From: Allocoprobacillus merdigallinarum
GTDB taxonomy: Bacteria; Bacillota_I; Bacilli_A; Erysipelotrichales; Coprobacillaceae
Assembly: GCA_019117525.1 (NCBI GenBank)
Contig: DWZO01000004.1
Coordinates: forward strand, 1-24,946
Direction: 5' to 3'
Length of the DNA stretch: 24,946 nt
The translations under genes and the position numbers were made by a program. How positions within the stretch are numbered: the stretch's first letter is position 1; the number at the start of each line of letters is the position of its first letter. Shown piece after piece: positions 15,594 through 23,704 of this stretch. A model generated the notes under the pieces. That model saw only the letters and a program-made list of their open reading frames with translations, was not told the origin of the DNA and searched no databases.

Positions 15594-18500
15594 ATGAAAA
15601 CTGATTTTAATTTATTAACTTTATTTTCTAATCCAAATAATATATCTATTGCTAAAAGTTATGATCGTTATGACAATGTTTTAAGCATTGATCTTGAACA
15701 AGTGGAAAATGGATATCATGTTGATGCTGTCGTGAGAGTTAGAAGTGAAGAGTTTCAATGTTCTTTTTCCTTTGATGAGGAGTACAGTTTAACGGATTAC
15801 AATTGTGAATGTATCTGGTGCCGTGATGGGAGCCCATGTGCTCATATTGGTGCAGTTTTATTGAAGTTAAATCAACTGGAGATTCCATCTTTTCCATACC
15901 ACTATACCAATTCTCAAATTGAAGAAGAAAAAAAGCGTCAAGAAAAACATCACCAACAACAACTTCAGCGTGCTTATGCTTTAAGAGCTTTAGAAACAAA
16001 TGATTTGATTCAACAGAATAAAGAATATTATCATAATCAGGTGAGCTCATCAATTTCTCATGAACAATATCAATTAACACCTTTTTTTCATAACGAAGAT
16101 GGTGATTTATATTTAGAATATAAGATTGGTAATACGAAAAAATATATTATTAAGGATATTGATGAATTCTTGGAACATATAGAAAATGAGGAACAGGTCA
16201 AATATGGCAAATTTCTGCAATTTGTTCACACATATGAAGCCTTTACAGATGAAGCATTAAAACAAATTGATTTTCTTAAGAATGCTAAAAATACAATGAA
16301 TGAGATTTATCGCGATAACTACTTTTTTGATTTTCGAAGAGATTTCAATATAGGAAGATATTTATATATTCATACAGAATTTATTGATGAATTTTATGAT
16401 GTCTATAAAGAATTAGATTTAAATCATTGCCATTTTGAAAATATTGATTATGCTATCAAAGTGCGATTAATCAAAGACAATCATTACTATATACTTCGTG
16501 TCACAGATGAAAATGTCTTTTATCATGGTAATCATTATATTTATTTTATTTCAAAATCTGATTCACAGACAAATATTCAACGTCTTCAGATAAATTTAAA
16601 TGATAAATCTTTTGATGCTTTACTTCATTTACTTAAAGAACCTATCTTTATTAAAGAAGAAGATTTTGATGACTTTTATAAATATGTATGGACACCTATG
16701 CAAAATTCTTTTGATTTAGAATGTGATTTTGAACTTATCCAGTCACCGTATACATTCATTAAAATATATGGTGATATCAATGAAAATGAACAGATTTATT
16801 TTAAAATTTACTATGAAGATGAAAATCAGAATCATATTCATGCATTTCAAAACGACACAATTACAACAATTGATCAGGATATTGTTGAAGCATATTTACG
16901 TCAACAATGTCATCAAATTGATGAAAAAAATGGTTGTGTCTATTTTGATAGTTATGATGAAAAAACATATGAATTTATGCATGATGGGATTGAGTTTCTC
17001 CAACAATACAGTGAAATATATATTTCCGAAGCATTAAAGAAGATGGGAAGACCAGTTCATTATCATATTCAGGTCGGTGTTAAAGTTGACCATGATCTTA
17101 TATCTTTAGATATGAAAAGTACTCAAATTCCACAAATGGAAATTGCTGAAGTTTTGTCAAAATATCGTCGTAAAAAGAAATTTCATCGTTTGAAAAGTGG
17201 AGAATTGTTGTACCTTGAATCTCCTGATCTGGAAGAACTATCAAATTTGATAGATGAATATCATATTCATGTCAATGATATTCAAAATGGAAGTCTAAGT
17301 TTAAATAAAAATCGTGTGTTCGCATTGGATAATGATGCAACAGAATTACAACATATACAAATTGAAAGAGATGCATCCTTTCAAAAACTTATTCAACAAT
17401 TCCATCAGCATACACAACATCTTTATCCTTTAACACCATACTACAATCAACTATTGAGAGATTATCAAAAAGAAGGCTATCAATGGTTACGAACACTTTA
17501 CGAATTGGGATTTAATGGAGTATTGGCTGATGATATGGGATTAGGAAAAACATTACAGGTTATTGCTTTGTTGGATCAGTTAGAAACAAACAAGCCAAGT
17601 TTAGTTGTATGTCCTTCTTCGTTAATTTATAATTGGGAAGATGAAGTTCATAAGTTTTCTCAAACCTTACCAGTGACATGTATTGTATCAGATGCGAATA
17701 CAAGAAAAACGATGATACATGCGATTTGTGGTAAACATCTTTATGTCACTTCTTATGATTATATACGTCGTGATATAGAGTTATATGATGCTATTGAGTT
17801 TGAATACGTGATTCTTGATGAGTCGCAATATATTAAAAATCAGAAAACAAAGAATGCAATTTCTGTTAAACAACTCCATGCTCTGCATAAATTAGCACTG
17901 TCAGGAACACCTATAGAAAATTCACTAGCTGAATTATGGTCAGTCTTTGATTTTTTAATGCCACAGTATTTATATAATTACCATTATTTTCAAAAGAAAT
18001 TTGAAACAGATATTGTCAAAAATCAAGATCAAAAGAAAATTCAACAACTTCAAAAAATGGTTTCACCATTTATTTTAAGAAGAAATAAAAAAGATGTCTT
18101 ATTAGAATTGCCTGATAAGATAGAAAAAACACAATTGATTCCTTTTACACAACAGGAAAGTGAATTGTATTTTGCTAATCTTGCTCAAATTAATACTCAG
18201 CTTCAAGAATTATTTCAAATGGAAAAAGTTGATAAGATTGTGATTTTATCAATGTTGACAAAACTGAGACAAATCTGCTGTGAACCAAGAATGATATATG
18301 ATAATATTTATCAAAGTTCATCTAAGATGAAAGCTTGTATGGATTTGATTTGTAATTATAAAGCCAACCATCAACAAGTCTTATTATTTTCATCTTTTAC
18401 AAAAGTCTTCGATTTGATGGAAGAAGAACTAAAATTAAATGGCATTCGTTATTTTATCTTAACTGGTGGAACTTCTAAGGAAACAAGACGAGAACTTGTA

Positions 18501-18830
18501 CAGCGTTTTCAAGAGGGTGAGGCTGATGTCTTTTTGATTTCTTTAAAAGCAGGAGGAACAGGACTTAATCTAACAAAGGCACAGGCTGTTATCCACTATG
18601 ATCCATGGTGGAACATTTCTGCACAAAATCAGGCAACGGATAGAGCTTATCGCATTGGACAACATCATAATGTTATGGTTCATCAATTGATTATGAAAGA
18701 GAGTATTGAAGAAAAAATTCAAATCTTACAGGCTAAGAAGAAAGAATTAGCAGACATGTTTGTAGAAAACACTGAGGGAAATATTTCTTCATTATCAACA
18801 GAAGATTTGAAAGCGTTGTTTGCTATGTAG
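15594..18830 (+). CDS. SWIM zinc finger / SNF2 family DNA-dependent ATPase
   Basis: A 1078-residue Swi2/Snf2-type ATPase, which would move along double-stranded DNA and displace bound proteins rather than unwind strands. Near the N-terminus C71-x-C73...C82-x-H84 forms a SWIM zinc finger (CECIWC...CAH), a DNA- or protein-binding element. Residues about 170-600 correspond to the bacterial SNF2-associated middle region. The motor follows: DDMGLGKT (646-653), DESQ (742-745, Walker B), ALSGTPIENS (motif III), then in the second lobe SLKAGGTGLNL and QATDRAYRIGQ (1013-1023, motif VI). All motor motifs are intact. The ATG at 15594 has AAGGAG 9 bases upstream; an upstream in-frame ATG lies inside the terminator and is unlikely. 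The stop codon is part of the ribosome binding site of the next gene, so the pair is coupled. Substrate unknown; defence or genome maintenance are both possible. Confidence 0.9.
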   Translation: MKTDFNLLTLFSNPNNISIAKSYDRYDNVLSIDLEQVENGYHVDAVVRVRSEEFQCSFSFDEEYSLTDYNCECIWCRDGSPCAHIGAVLLKLNQLEIPSFPYHYTNSQIEEEKKRQEKHHQQQLQRAYALRALETNDLIQQNKEYYHNQVSSSISHEQYQLTPFFHNEDGDLYLEYKIGNTKKYIIKDIDEFLEHIENEEQVKYGKFLQFVHTYEAFTDEALKQIDFLKNAKNTMNEIYRDNYFFDFRRDFNIGRYLYIHTEFIDEFYDVYKELDLNHCHFENIDYAIKVRLIKDNHYYILRVTDENVFYHGNHYIYFISKSDSQTNIQRLQINLNDKSFDALLHLLKEPIFIKEEDFDDFYKYVWTPMQNSFDLECDFELIQSPYTFIKIYGDINENEQIYFKIYYEDENQNHIHAFQNDTITTIDQDIVEAYLRQQCHQIDEKNGCVYFDSYDEKTYEFMHDGIEFLQQYSEIYISEALKKMGRPVHYHIQVGVKVDHDLISLDMKSTQIPQMEIAEVLSKYRRKKKFHRLKSGELLYLESPDLEELSNLIDEYHIHVNDIQNGSLSLNKNRVFALDNDATELQHIQIERDASFQKLIQQFHQHTQHLYPLTPYYNQLLRDYQKEGYQWLRTLYELGFNGVLADDMGLGKTLQVIALLDQLETNKPSLVVCPSSLIYNWEDEVHKFSQTLPVTCIVSDANTRKTMIHAICGKHLYVTSYDYIRRDIELYDAIEFEYVILDESQYIKNQKTKNAISVKQLHALHKLALSGTPIENSLAELWSVFDFLMPQYLYNYHYFQKKFETDIVKNQDQKKIQQLQKMVSPFILRRNKKDVLLELPDKIEKTQLIPFTQQESELYFANLAQINTQLQELFQMEKVDKIVILSMLTKLRQICCEPRMIYDNIYQSSSKMKACMDLICNYKANHQQVLLFSSFTKVFDLMEEELKLNGIRYFILTGGTSKETRRELVQRFQEGEADVFLISLKAGGTGLNLTKAQAVIHYDPWWNISAQNQATDRAYRIGQHHNVMVHQLIMKESIEEKIQILQAKKKELADMFVENTEGNISSLSTEDLKALFAM

Positions 18831-18840
18831 GAGGGGTGTT

Positions 18841-20298
18841 ATGAGATATTATATTAAAGAATTATTAAATCAGAATTATGAAATAGTAGCTATGGATGGT
18901 TACGATGCCTATGTCAGCATTTACAATCATGAAGATATTCATTTGACTTCTCAACAAAAAGAAACTGTATCCTGTTCGACTGTTGATAACCAGTATTATT
19001 ACGGCATTGGTCAAGAAGAATGTCACGACTACTGCCAAATAGCTCAATATTTAGATATGGATCCATTACGATTTTTACAATTTTATCCATCATCACGTGA
19101 TTATGGAAATTATAAAAACTTTTCTCAATTTCAAGACATTCATCATTGTATGGATTTTAGAAAAATTATAGAAGATGAAATCAAAGAACTTGTTTTAAAA
19201 GAACAATTATATCCAGATTCATTATTGTATACTCTATTAAAAGCAAAAGGCTATGTTTATCAGTCATCTGATGAAAATATACCTTATGAATTGCTTCATA
19301 CACCTATTGAAGAACTAGGATTAAGTGTCCGTAGTTATAATTGCCTCAAAAGAGTAAATATTCATACTTTACGTGATTTAAGACAAGTCATGAAAAATGA
19401 TGAACTTTATAAAATAAGAAATATGGCTCATAAGCTTGTTAAAGAAATTATTGATGCATATTGTCAGTTTCTGAATCAGAATTTTTCTTATCATTTAGAG
19501 TTGCATTTCATGCAAAAAAAGAGTCCTATCACATTTGTCTATGATAAGCAAGGTTTTGCATTAAAAAGTATTGTATCTAGCATTTTTCAAGACTTTTTCT
19601 TGGCTGATCACAAAAGTTTGTTAAAACATCATGATGCAATTTTTACCCCCAAAATAACAAATGTTCTTTTATGGATGGGTTACAGCAATATTGATGATGT
19701 TGAGCCTCACTTACCAAAGCTCGATGATTATTTTTATAAACTTTCTTTTACATCAAAGCCAGATGCTCTACAAAAAAGGTATAATGACTATCTTCATGCT
19801 CATATCACATATCATGAAATTCCTTATTCCATTTATCAAAAGCTTATCAATCAGGAGGCTTCACAAAAAGATATACAAAATGCCTTGCAAAAATATAATG
19901 CCTATGTTGAAAGTGTTGTTGAACAAATTAATAATAAAATATATTATGTTGAAAACGATCAGGCAAGAGAATTTTATCATGATGATGAAAACGATACTGT
20001 TGATATATATGATATGGGTATTTATGAATGTATTCAATATGATGATTTGAAAAAGATTATGGATTCATTAGAAGATATCTGTGTTATCAAAGAGGTCATG
20101 AAAAAAATAAGATTATCACATTCTTATTATATTATTAAGGATCTCAATGAATATAAAGCACAGGTAGACATGATTATCAAAAATCATTCTCAATTAGAAG
20201 CCAAAGAACTTATAGAACAACTATTAGATAATCCGTTTTTATTAAAACATCAATACGAAGAACTTGTTCAATATATTCGTCTCAAATATAATAGCTAA
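18841..20298 (+). CDS. Uncharacterised protein with RNA polymerase alpha-CTD-like domain
   Basis: A 485-residue protein, unknown overall, but residues about 154-205 are a clear copy of the helix-hairpin-helix domain at the C-terminus of RNA polymerase alpha. They read PIEELGLSVRSYNCLKRV, then IHTLRDLRQVM, then LYKIRNMAHKLVKEI. In E. coli alpha the matching helix is VRSANCLK, where R265 contacts the DNA minor groove; here R164, N167, C168, L169 and K170 are kept, while the second hairpin has NMAHKL instead of NLGKKS. DNA binding is therefore plausible. Residues 1-140 and 220-485 are mostly helical and unassigned; no enzyme motif is seen. The ATG at 18841 has GGAGG immediately after the SNF2 stop, so the two proteins are probably made together and may act together. 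It could also be a standalone transcription-linked regulator. Confidence 0.75.
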   Translation: MRYYIKELLNQNYEIVAMDGYDAYVSIYNHEDIHLTSQQKETVSCSTVDNQYYYGIGQEECHDYCQIAQYLDMDPLRFLQFYPSSRDYGNYKNFSQFQDIHHCMDFRKIIEDEIKELVLKEQLYPDSLLYTLLKAKGYVYQSSDENIPYELLHTPIEELGLSVRSYNCLKRVNIHTLRDLRQVMKNDELYKIRNMAHKLVKEIIDAYCQFLNQNFSYHLELHFMQKKSPITFVYDKQGFALKSIVSSIFQDFFLADHKSLLKHHDAIFTPKITNVLLWMGYSNIDDVEPHLPKLDDYFYKLSFTSKPDALQKRYNDYLHAHITYHEIPYSIYQKLINQEASQKDIQNALQKYNAYVESVVEQINNKIYYVENDQAREFYHDDENDTVDIYDMGIYECIQYDDLKKIMDSLEDICVIKEVMKKIRLSHSYYIIKDLNEYKAQVDMIIKNHSQLEAKELIEQLLDNPFLLKHQYEELVQYIRLKYNS

Positions 20299-20313
20299 AT
20301 ATTTCTATGAAAA

Positions 20314-20346
20314 AGGAGTTGCTCTGATGAGTCAACTCCTGAATTT
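20314..20346. terminator. Bidirectional terminator between alpha-CTD-like gene and purine permease
   Basis: AGGAGTTG (20314-20321) pairs with CAACTCCT (20333-20340); an inner CTC/GAG pair with one bulged base extends the stem. A T-run follows on the plus strand, and five Ts follow when read on the minus strand, so it can serve both converging genes. Confidence 0.8.
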
Positions 20347-20352
20347 TTTGTA

Positions 20353-21708
20353 TTAAATAATCGCAAGTAAGACAAAGTTTAAGATAAATAATAATGCAAC
20401 ACCAGCAATAATAGGGTGAATATCTTTGGCTTGTTTCTTAAAGATTTTAATTAAACAATAGAAAATAAAGGCACTGGCAATACCATAAGAAATACTATAA
20501 CAAAGAGCCATAAAGATACCTGCAAAGAAAGCTGGAATGGCATCTTCTAAATTTGACCAGTCAATTTCAGCAAATGATGAAACCATCATACATCCAACAA
20601 TAATTAATGCTGGTGCTGTTGCAGCTGAAGGAATGGCACTGACAAAAGTTGCTAAAAAGGCACTTAAAGCAAAGCAGATGGCTGTGACAACAGATGTTAA
20701 CCCTGTACGACCGCCAGCTCCAATACCTGCAGCACTTTCTACATAAGTTGTTGTATTTGAAGTTCCAAAAATAGCACCAATAGATGTTGCAGTTGCATCT
20801 GCAAACAATGCTTTATCCATTTTAGAACTGAATCCACTACTTGTTTCTAATGCTTTTTCATCTTCTTCAGAGAAAATACCACTACGTCTACCCGTTCCAA
20901 TAAATGTACCAATTGTATCAAAAGTATCTGACATACTAAATGCAAAAATAGTAATTAAAACTAAAGGTAAACGAGACATATCGCTAAATAATGAAGGTAA
21001 ACCTTCAGAAGTAAAAATAACACCAAATGTTGAAGGTAAAGCACTTAATGCTTCACTAAAGCTAACAGTATCTGTTGTTGTTGTCACACCAAAAGGAATA
21101 CCTAAGATAGTTGTGACAATAATCGCAATTAAAATACCACCTTTCACATTTTTTAATGTTAAAATAGCTGCTAAAACCAATCCAATTAAGAAAATCCATA
21201 AAACAGGTTGATTTAATGTAGCAATGGCAGGAACACCGCTATCAAATGTAATAAAACCAACATTTAAGAAACCTAAATAAGCAATAAAGACACCAATTCC
21301 ACCACCAATAGCATTTTGTAAAGATTGTGGAATAGCCTTAATAATGATTTTTCTGATCTTTGTAACAGTAATGAAAATATTAATCAAACCACAAATAAAA
21401 ACCATTGATAAGGCTTGTTGCCATGTGAATTGTAATTGAAAACATACTGTATAAACGAAAAATGCATTCAATCCCATTCCAGGTGCTTGAGCATAAGGAA
21501 CATTTGCTACAAGTCCCATAATTAAAGTTCCAACCACTGCAGAAATAATTGTAGCTAAGAAGACAGCTCCCCATTCCATTCCAGCTTGTGATAATGTATT
21601 TGGATTGACTGCAATAATATAAGCCATCGCAAAGAATGTTGTAATTCCAGCCATCACTTCTGTTGAAACAGTCGTTCCATTTTCTTTCAATTTAAATAAT
21701 TTTTCCAT
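20353..21708 (-). CDS. NCS2 (AzgA-type) purine permease
   Basis: A 451-residue integral membrane transporter of the nucleobase-cation symporter 2 family, AzgA/PbuG branch, which imports adenine, guanine or hypoxanthine with protons. About 12-14 hydrophobic segments run through the protein. Family landmarks are MAYIIAVNP (28-36), YAQAPGMGLNAFF (72-84), QNAIGGGIGVFIAYLG (131-146), SMSDTFDTIGT (258-268) and TSNTTTYVESAAGIGAGGRTG (split here as TSNTTTYVESAAGIG at 316-330 and AGGRTG at 331-336). The acidic residues in the SDTFD and YVES motifs sit at the substrate site in this superfamily. Length is normal and the start has GGGAG 8 bases ahead. It is convergent with the SNF2 unit and looks like ordinary chromosome. 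Which purine is preferred cannot be read from sequence. I found no purine riboswitch in its leader. Confidence 0.92.
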   Translation of the reverse strand: MEKLFKLKENGTTVSTEVMAGITTFFAMAYIIAVNPNTLSQAGMEWGAVFLATIISAVVGTLIMGLVANVPYAQAPGMGLNAFFVYTVCFQLQFTWQQALSMVFICGLINIFITVTKIRKIIIKAIPQSLQNAIGGGIGVFIAYLGFLNVGFITFDSGVPAIATLNQPVLWIFLIGLVLAAILTLKNVKGGILIAIIVTTILGIPFGVTTTTDTVSFSEALSALPSTFGVIFTSEGLPSLFSDMSRLPLVLITIFAFSMSDTFDTIGTFIGTGRRSGIFSEEDEKALETSSGFSSKMDKALFADATATSIGAIFGTSNTTTYVESAAGIGAGGRTGLTSVVTAICFALSAFLATFVSAIPSAATAPALIIVGCMMVSSFAEIDWSNLEDAIPAFFAGIFMALCYSISYGIASAFIFYCLIKIFKKQAKDIHPIIAGVALLFILNFVLLAII

Positions 21709-21994
21709 TTTTTCTCCCTTCTCCTGATTTTAATCAAGAATGTCTAAACTTTATCATATTTCAAATTAATTTTCAAATACACCCATCAAATGACTTTATT
21801 CATATCATTATTTATCAATGCTTCATAGAAAATATTATTAAGAAATATGATTTTCTTGTATAATAAATTTGAAATCAAAATTCAATTTAAACGATATCAT
21901 CAATAAATTCTGTTATGTTGAAAAAGATGTAGCAAGATATCGCTATATTTATGAACAGCATTTCAAAAAGAAAGTCAGGAGGGTTTAAGTAAAT
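21709..21994. other. Divergent intergenic region with short orphan reading frame
   Basis: This region separates the permease (minus) from kptA (plus). On the plus strand a TATAAT box lies at 21859-21864, without a good -35. A frame open from 21851 to the TAA at 21986-21988 reads, near its end, YVEKDVARYRYIYEQHFKKK; a possible TTG start at 21869 has no ribosome binding site. It may be a gene remnant or chance. The AGGAGGG at 21977-21983 serves kptA. No confident promoter is picked for the permease. Confidence 0.3.
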
Positions 21995-22555
21995 ATGAAA
22001 TTGACACCTATAAGTCGTTACATGGCATTACTGTTACGTCATCATCCTGAACAGGCAGGGATAACCTTAGATGAACATGGCTGGGCACATGTAGATGAAT
22101 TAATCAAAGGTATTCAAAAAAGATATCCACAATTTCAACGAGAGATATTAGAAGAGATTGTTCGCACTGATTCAAAACAAAGATATGCTTTTAATGAAGA
22201 TCATACTTTGATTCGCGCTAATCAGGGTCATTCTATACCTGTTGATATTGAATTCAAACATGCAGTGCCACCTGATATTTTATATCATGGAACAGCTAAA
22301 AAGTATGTATCTTCTATTCAACAGCAAGGTTTGATTTCTAAATCGCGACTTTATGTTCATTTATCGACTGATGTTGAAACAGCTATAAAAGTAGGAAAAA
22401 GACATGGAGAACCTGTTATCTATCAAATTGATGCGAAACAAATGTATCAGGATGGCATTATTTTTTATCTTTCAGCTAATTATATCTGGCTCGTGAAAAA
22501 GGTTCCGCTTCAATATATGAAGCGACTGGATATAGAAAATATAAATCAGACATGA
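21995..22555 (+). CDS. kptA: RNA 2'-phosphotransferase (Tpt1/KptA family)
   Basis: 186 residues, full length for the family. KptA/Tpt1 transfers an RNA 2'-phosphate to NAD+, giving ADP-ribose 1'',2''-cyclic phosphate and nicotinamide. In fungi this completes tRNA splicing; in bacteria the natural substrate is unclear, since the known splicing route that makes a 2'-phosphate is absent from most. The N-terminal winged-helix lobe has SRYMALLLRHHPE (7-19, with conserved R15-H16) and DEHGWAHVDELI (26-37). The ADP-ribosyltransferase-like lobe has IRANQGHS (73-80, conserved R74), LYHGT (96-100), SRLYVHLS (117-124) and GKRHG (134-138, R136). All four signature catalytic positions (R, H, R, R) are present, so activity is expected. 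AGGAGGG lies 11 bases before the ATG. The gene stands alone; no RNA ligase or repair gene is adjacent. Confidence 0.93.
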   Translation: MKLTPISRYMALLLRHHPEQAGITLDEHGWAHVDELIKGIQKRYPQFQREILEEIVRTDSKQRYAFNEDHTLIRANQGHSIPVDIEFKHAVPPDILYHGTAKKYVSSIQQQGLISKSRLYVHLSTDVETAIKVGKRHGEPVIYQIDAKQMYQDGIIFYLSANYIWLVKKVPLQYMKRLDIENINQT

Positions 22556-22560
22556 AATGT

Positions 22561-22589
22561 TTGAGTGTTATGTTCAAAAGGATTACAAT
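22561..22589 (+). promoter_or_regulatory. Promoter of the ucpA-like gene
   Basis: TTGAGT (22561-22566) and TACAAT (22584-22589) are separated by exactly 17 bases and lie 35 bases ahead of the start codon, a good vegetative sigma-factor match. Confidence 0.55.
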
Positions 22590-22624
22590 AAAGATATAGA
22601 TAATAATAAAGGAGACATGAATTT

Positions 22625-23425
22625 ATGGGAAAATTAGATGGAAGAGTTGCAATCATTACAGGAGCGGCTGCTGGATTGGGTGAAGGTATTGCAGAAGCCT
22701 ATGTGAAATATGGAGCTAAAATCTGTATGATTGATTTATCGAAAGATGTTGAACAGACAGCTCAAAAGCTACGAGATCAATATCATGGTGATATCATCAC
22801 TTATGTAGGTAATGTTGCTGATAAAAATCAAATGAAAGAAGCAGTTCAAAAGACAGTGGATACATTTGGAGAAGTGAATATTGCCTGCTGTAATGCTGGA
22901 GTTTGTCGTTTAGCACCATTTGAACAAATGAGTGATGAAATGAGAGATTTTCATATTGATGTCAATATCAAAGGTGTATGGAATACCTGTCAGGCAGTCA
23001 TTCCTTATATGTTAAAACAAGGGAAAGGAAGTATTGTGATTGCTTCTTCCGTGACTGGAGATATTGTGGCTGATGCAGGAGAAGCGGCTTATGCCATGAC
23101 AAAAGCTGCTTTGGTTGGTTTAACAAAATGTCTAGCTGTTGAATATGCCAGCCGTCATATTCGTGTGAACTGTTCACAACTTGGTTATGCCAGAACACCA
23201 ATGGTAGAGAAGATGGCAGTAGAATCAAATCCAGATGATCCAGAAAGTGCAATTGCTGATATTGCCAAAGGCGTTCCAATGGGAAGACTTGCCAAACCAA
23301 TAGAAGTTGGAGAATTATTTGCATTTTTAGGTAGTGATGAGTCAAGTTATATCACTGGTTCACAGTTTGTTATTGATGGTGGAAGTACATTGCCTGAAAC
23401 GATGAGTATGGGAACAAATGAATAA
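22625..23425 (+). CDS. ucpA: Short-chain dehydrogenase/reductase, UcpA-like
   Basis: A 266-residue cytosolic NAD(P)-dependent oxidoreductase of the classical SDR type, closest in my memory to UcpA of enterobacteria. Landmarks are the cofactor loop TGAAAGLG (12-19), CNAG (89-92, the NNAG motif with a Cys) and the catalytic set S142, Y156 and K160 in SSVTGD and YAMTK. UcpA-typical stretches are VCRLAPFEQMSDEMRDFHID (93-112), INIKGVWN-like VNIKGVWN (113-120), SNPDDPESA (201-209) and the ending IDGGSTLPETMSMG. The usual PG after the catalytic region is replaced (NCSQLGYARTP at 182-192), a minor departure near the cofactor. The substrate of UcpA is not firmly known; furan-aldehyde tolerance has been linked to it in E. 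coli. A promoter lies just upstream and a terminator just downstream, so it is monocistronic. Confidence 0.9.
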   Translation: MGKLDGRVAIITGAAAGLGEGIAEAYVKYGAKICMIDLSKDVEQTAQKLRDQYHGDIITYVGNVADKNQMKEAVQKTVDTFGEVNIACCNAGVCRLAPFEQMSDEMRDFHIDVNIKGVWNTCQAVIPYMLKQGKGSIVIASSVTGDIVADAGEAAYAMTKAALVGLTKCLAVEYASRHIRVNCSQLGYARTPMVEKMAVESNPDDPESAIADIAKGVPMGRLAKPIEVGELFAFLGSDESSYITGSQFVIDGGSTLPETMSMGTNE

Positions 23426-23431
23426 ACGTAT

Positions 23432-23460
23432 AGAGGGAACATGTCCATTCCCTCTTTTTT
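23432..23460 (+). terminator. Terminator of the ucpA-like gene
   Basis: AGAGGGAA (23432-23439) pairs perfectly with TTCCCTCT (23448-23455) over an 8-base loop, followed by a T-run. It begins 6 bases after the stop codon. Confidence 0.85.
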
Positions 23461-23520
23461 CATGATCATGAAAGTAGTAGAATATTAAAAAATATGTTAA
23501 AATATGCCATATAATCACAA

Positions 23521-23540
23521 GTCTATATGATGTTATAGAC
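23521..23540. promoter_or_regulatory. Inverted repeat, possible operator upstream of the CobW-like gene
   Basis: GTCTATA (23521-23527) and TATAGAC (23534-23540) form a perfect 7+7 inverted repeat around TGATGT. It lies 164 bases before the CobW-like start, just after a TATAAT at 23510-23515. It could be a regulator binding site; there is no T-run, so it is not a terminator. Chance is possible in such AT-rich DNA. Confidence 0.3.
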
Positions 23541-23704
23541 AAGTTATTCAATAGATCCATAAAAAGTGGTATTATGATTTTTGATGGAAATGTTTATTAA
23601 ACTGATTAAATACAACTAGAATCAATAATTAATGGTTTCTTTTTATGACATTCATTTTAACATGGTTATAAAAGATAATTCCATAAATGAAGGGAGATGG
23701 TAAT

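Noticed and set aside
15739..16080. Minus-strand open frame of 113 residues
   Set aside because: Antisense shadow of the SWIM finger region of the SNF2 gene.
19661..20050. Plus-strand open frame of 129 residues
   Set aside because: Out-of-frame shadow rich in Met and Ile within the alpha-CTD-like gene, with no start signal.
21709..21870. Purine riboswitch ahead of the NCS2 permease
   Set aside because: Expected for such genes in some Firmicutes, but I could not find the conserved three-way-junction core on the minus strand.
22998..23345. Minus-strand open frame of 115 residues
   Set aside because: Leu/Gln-rich shadow of the ucpA-like gene.
23687..23704. ATG start for the CobW-like gene
   Set aside because: No ribosome binding site in front; AAGGGAG follows it and fits the TTG at 23705.
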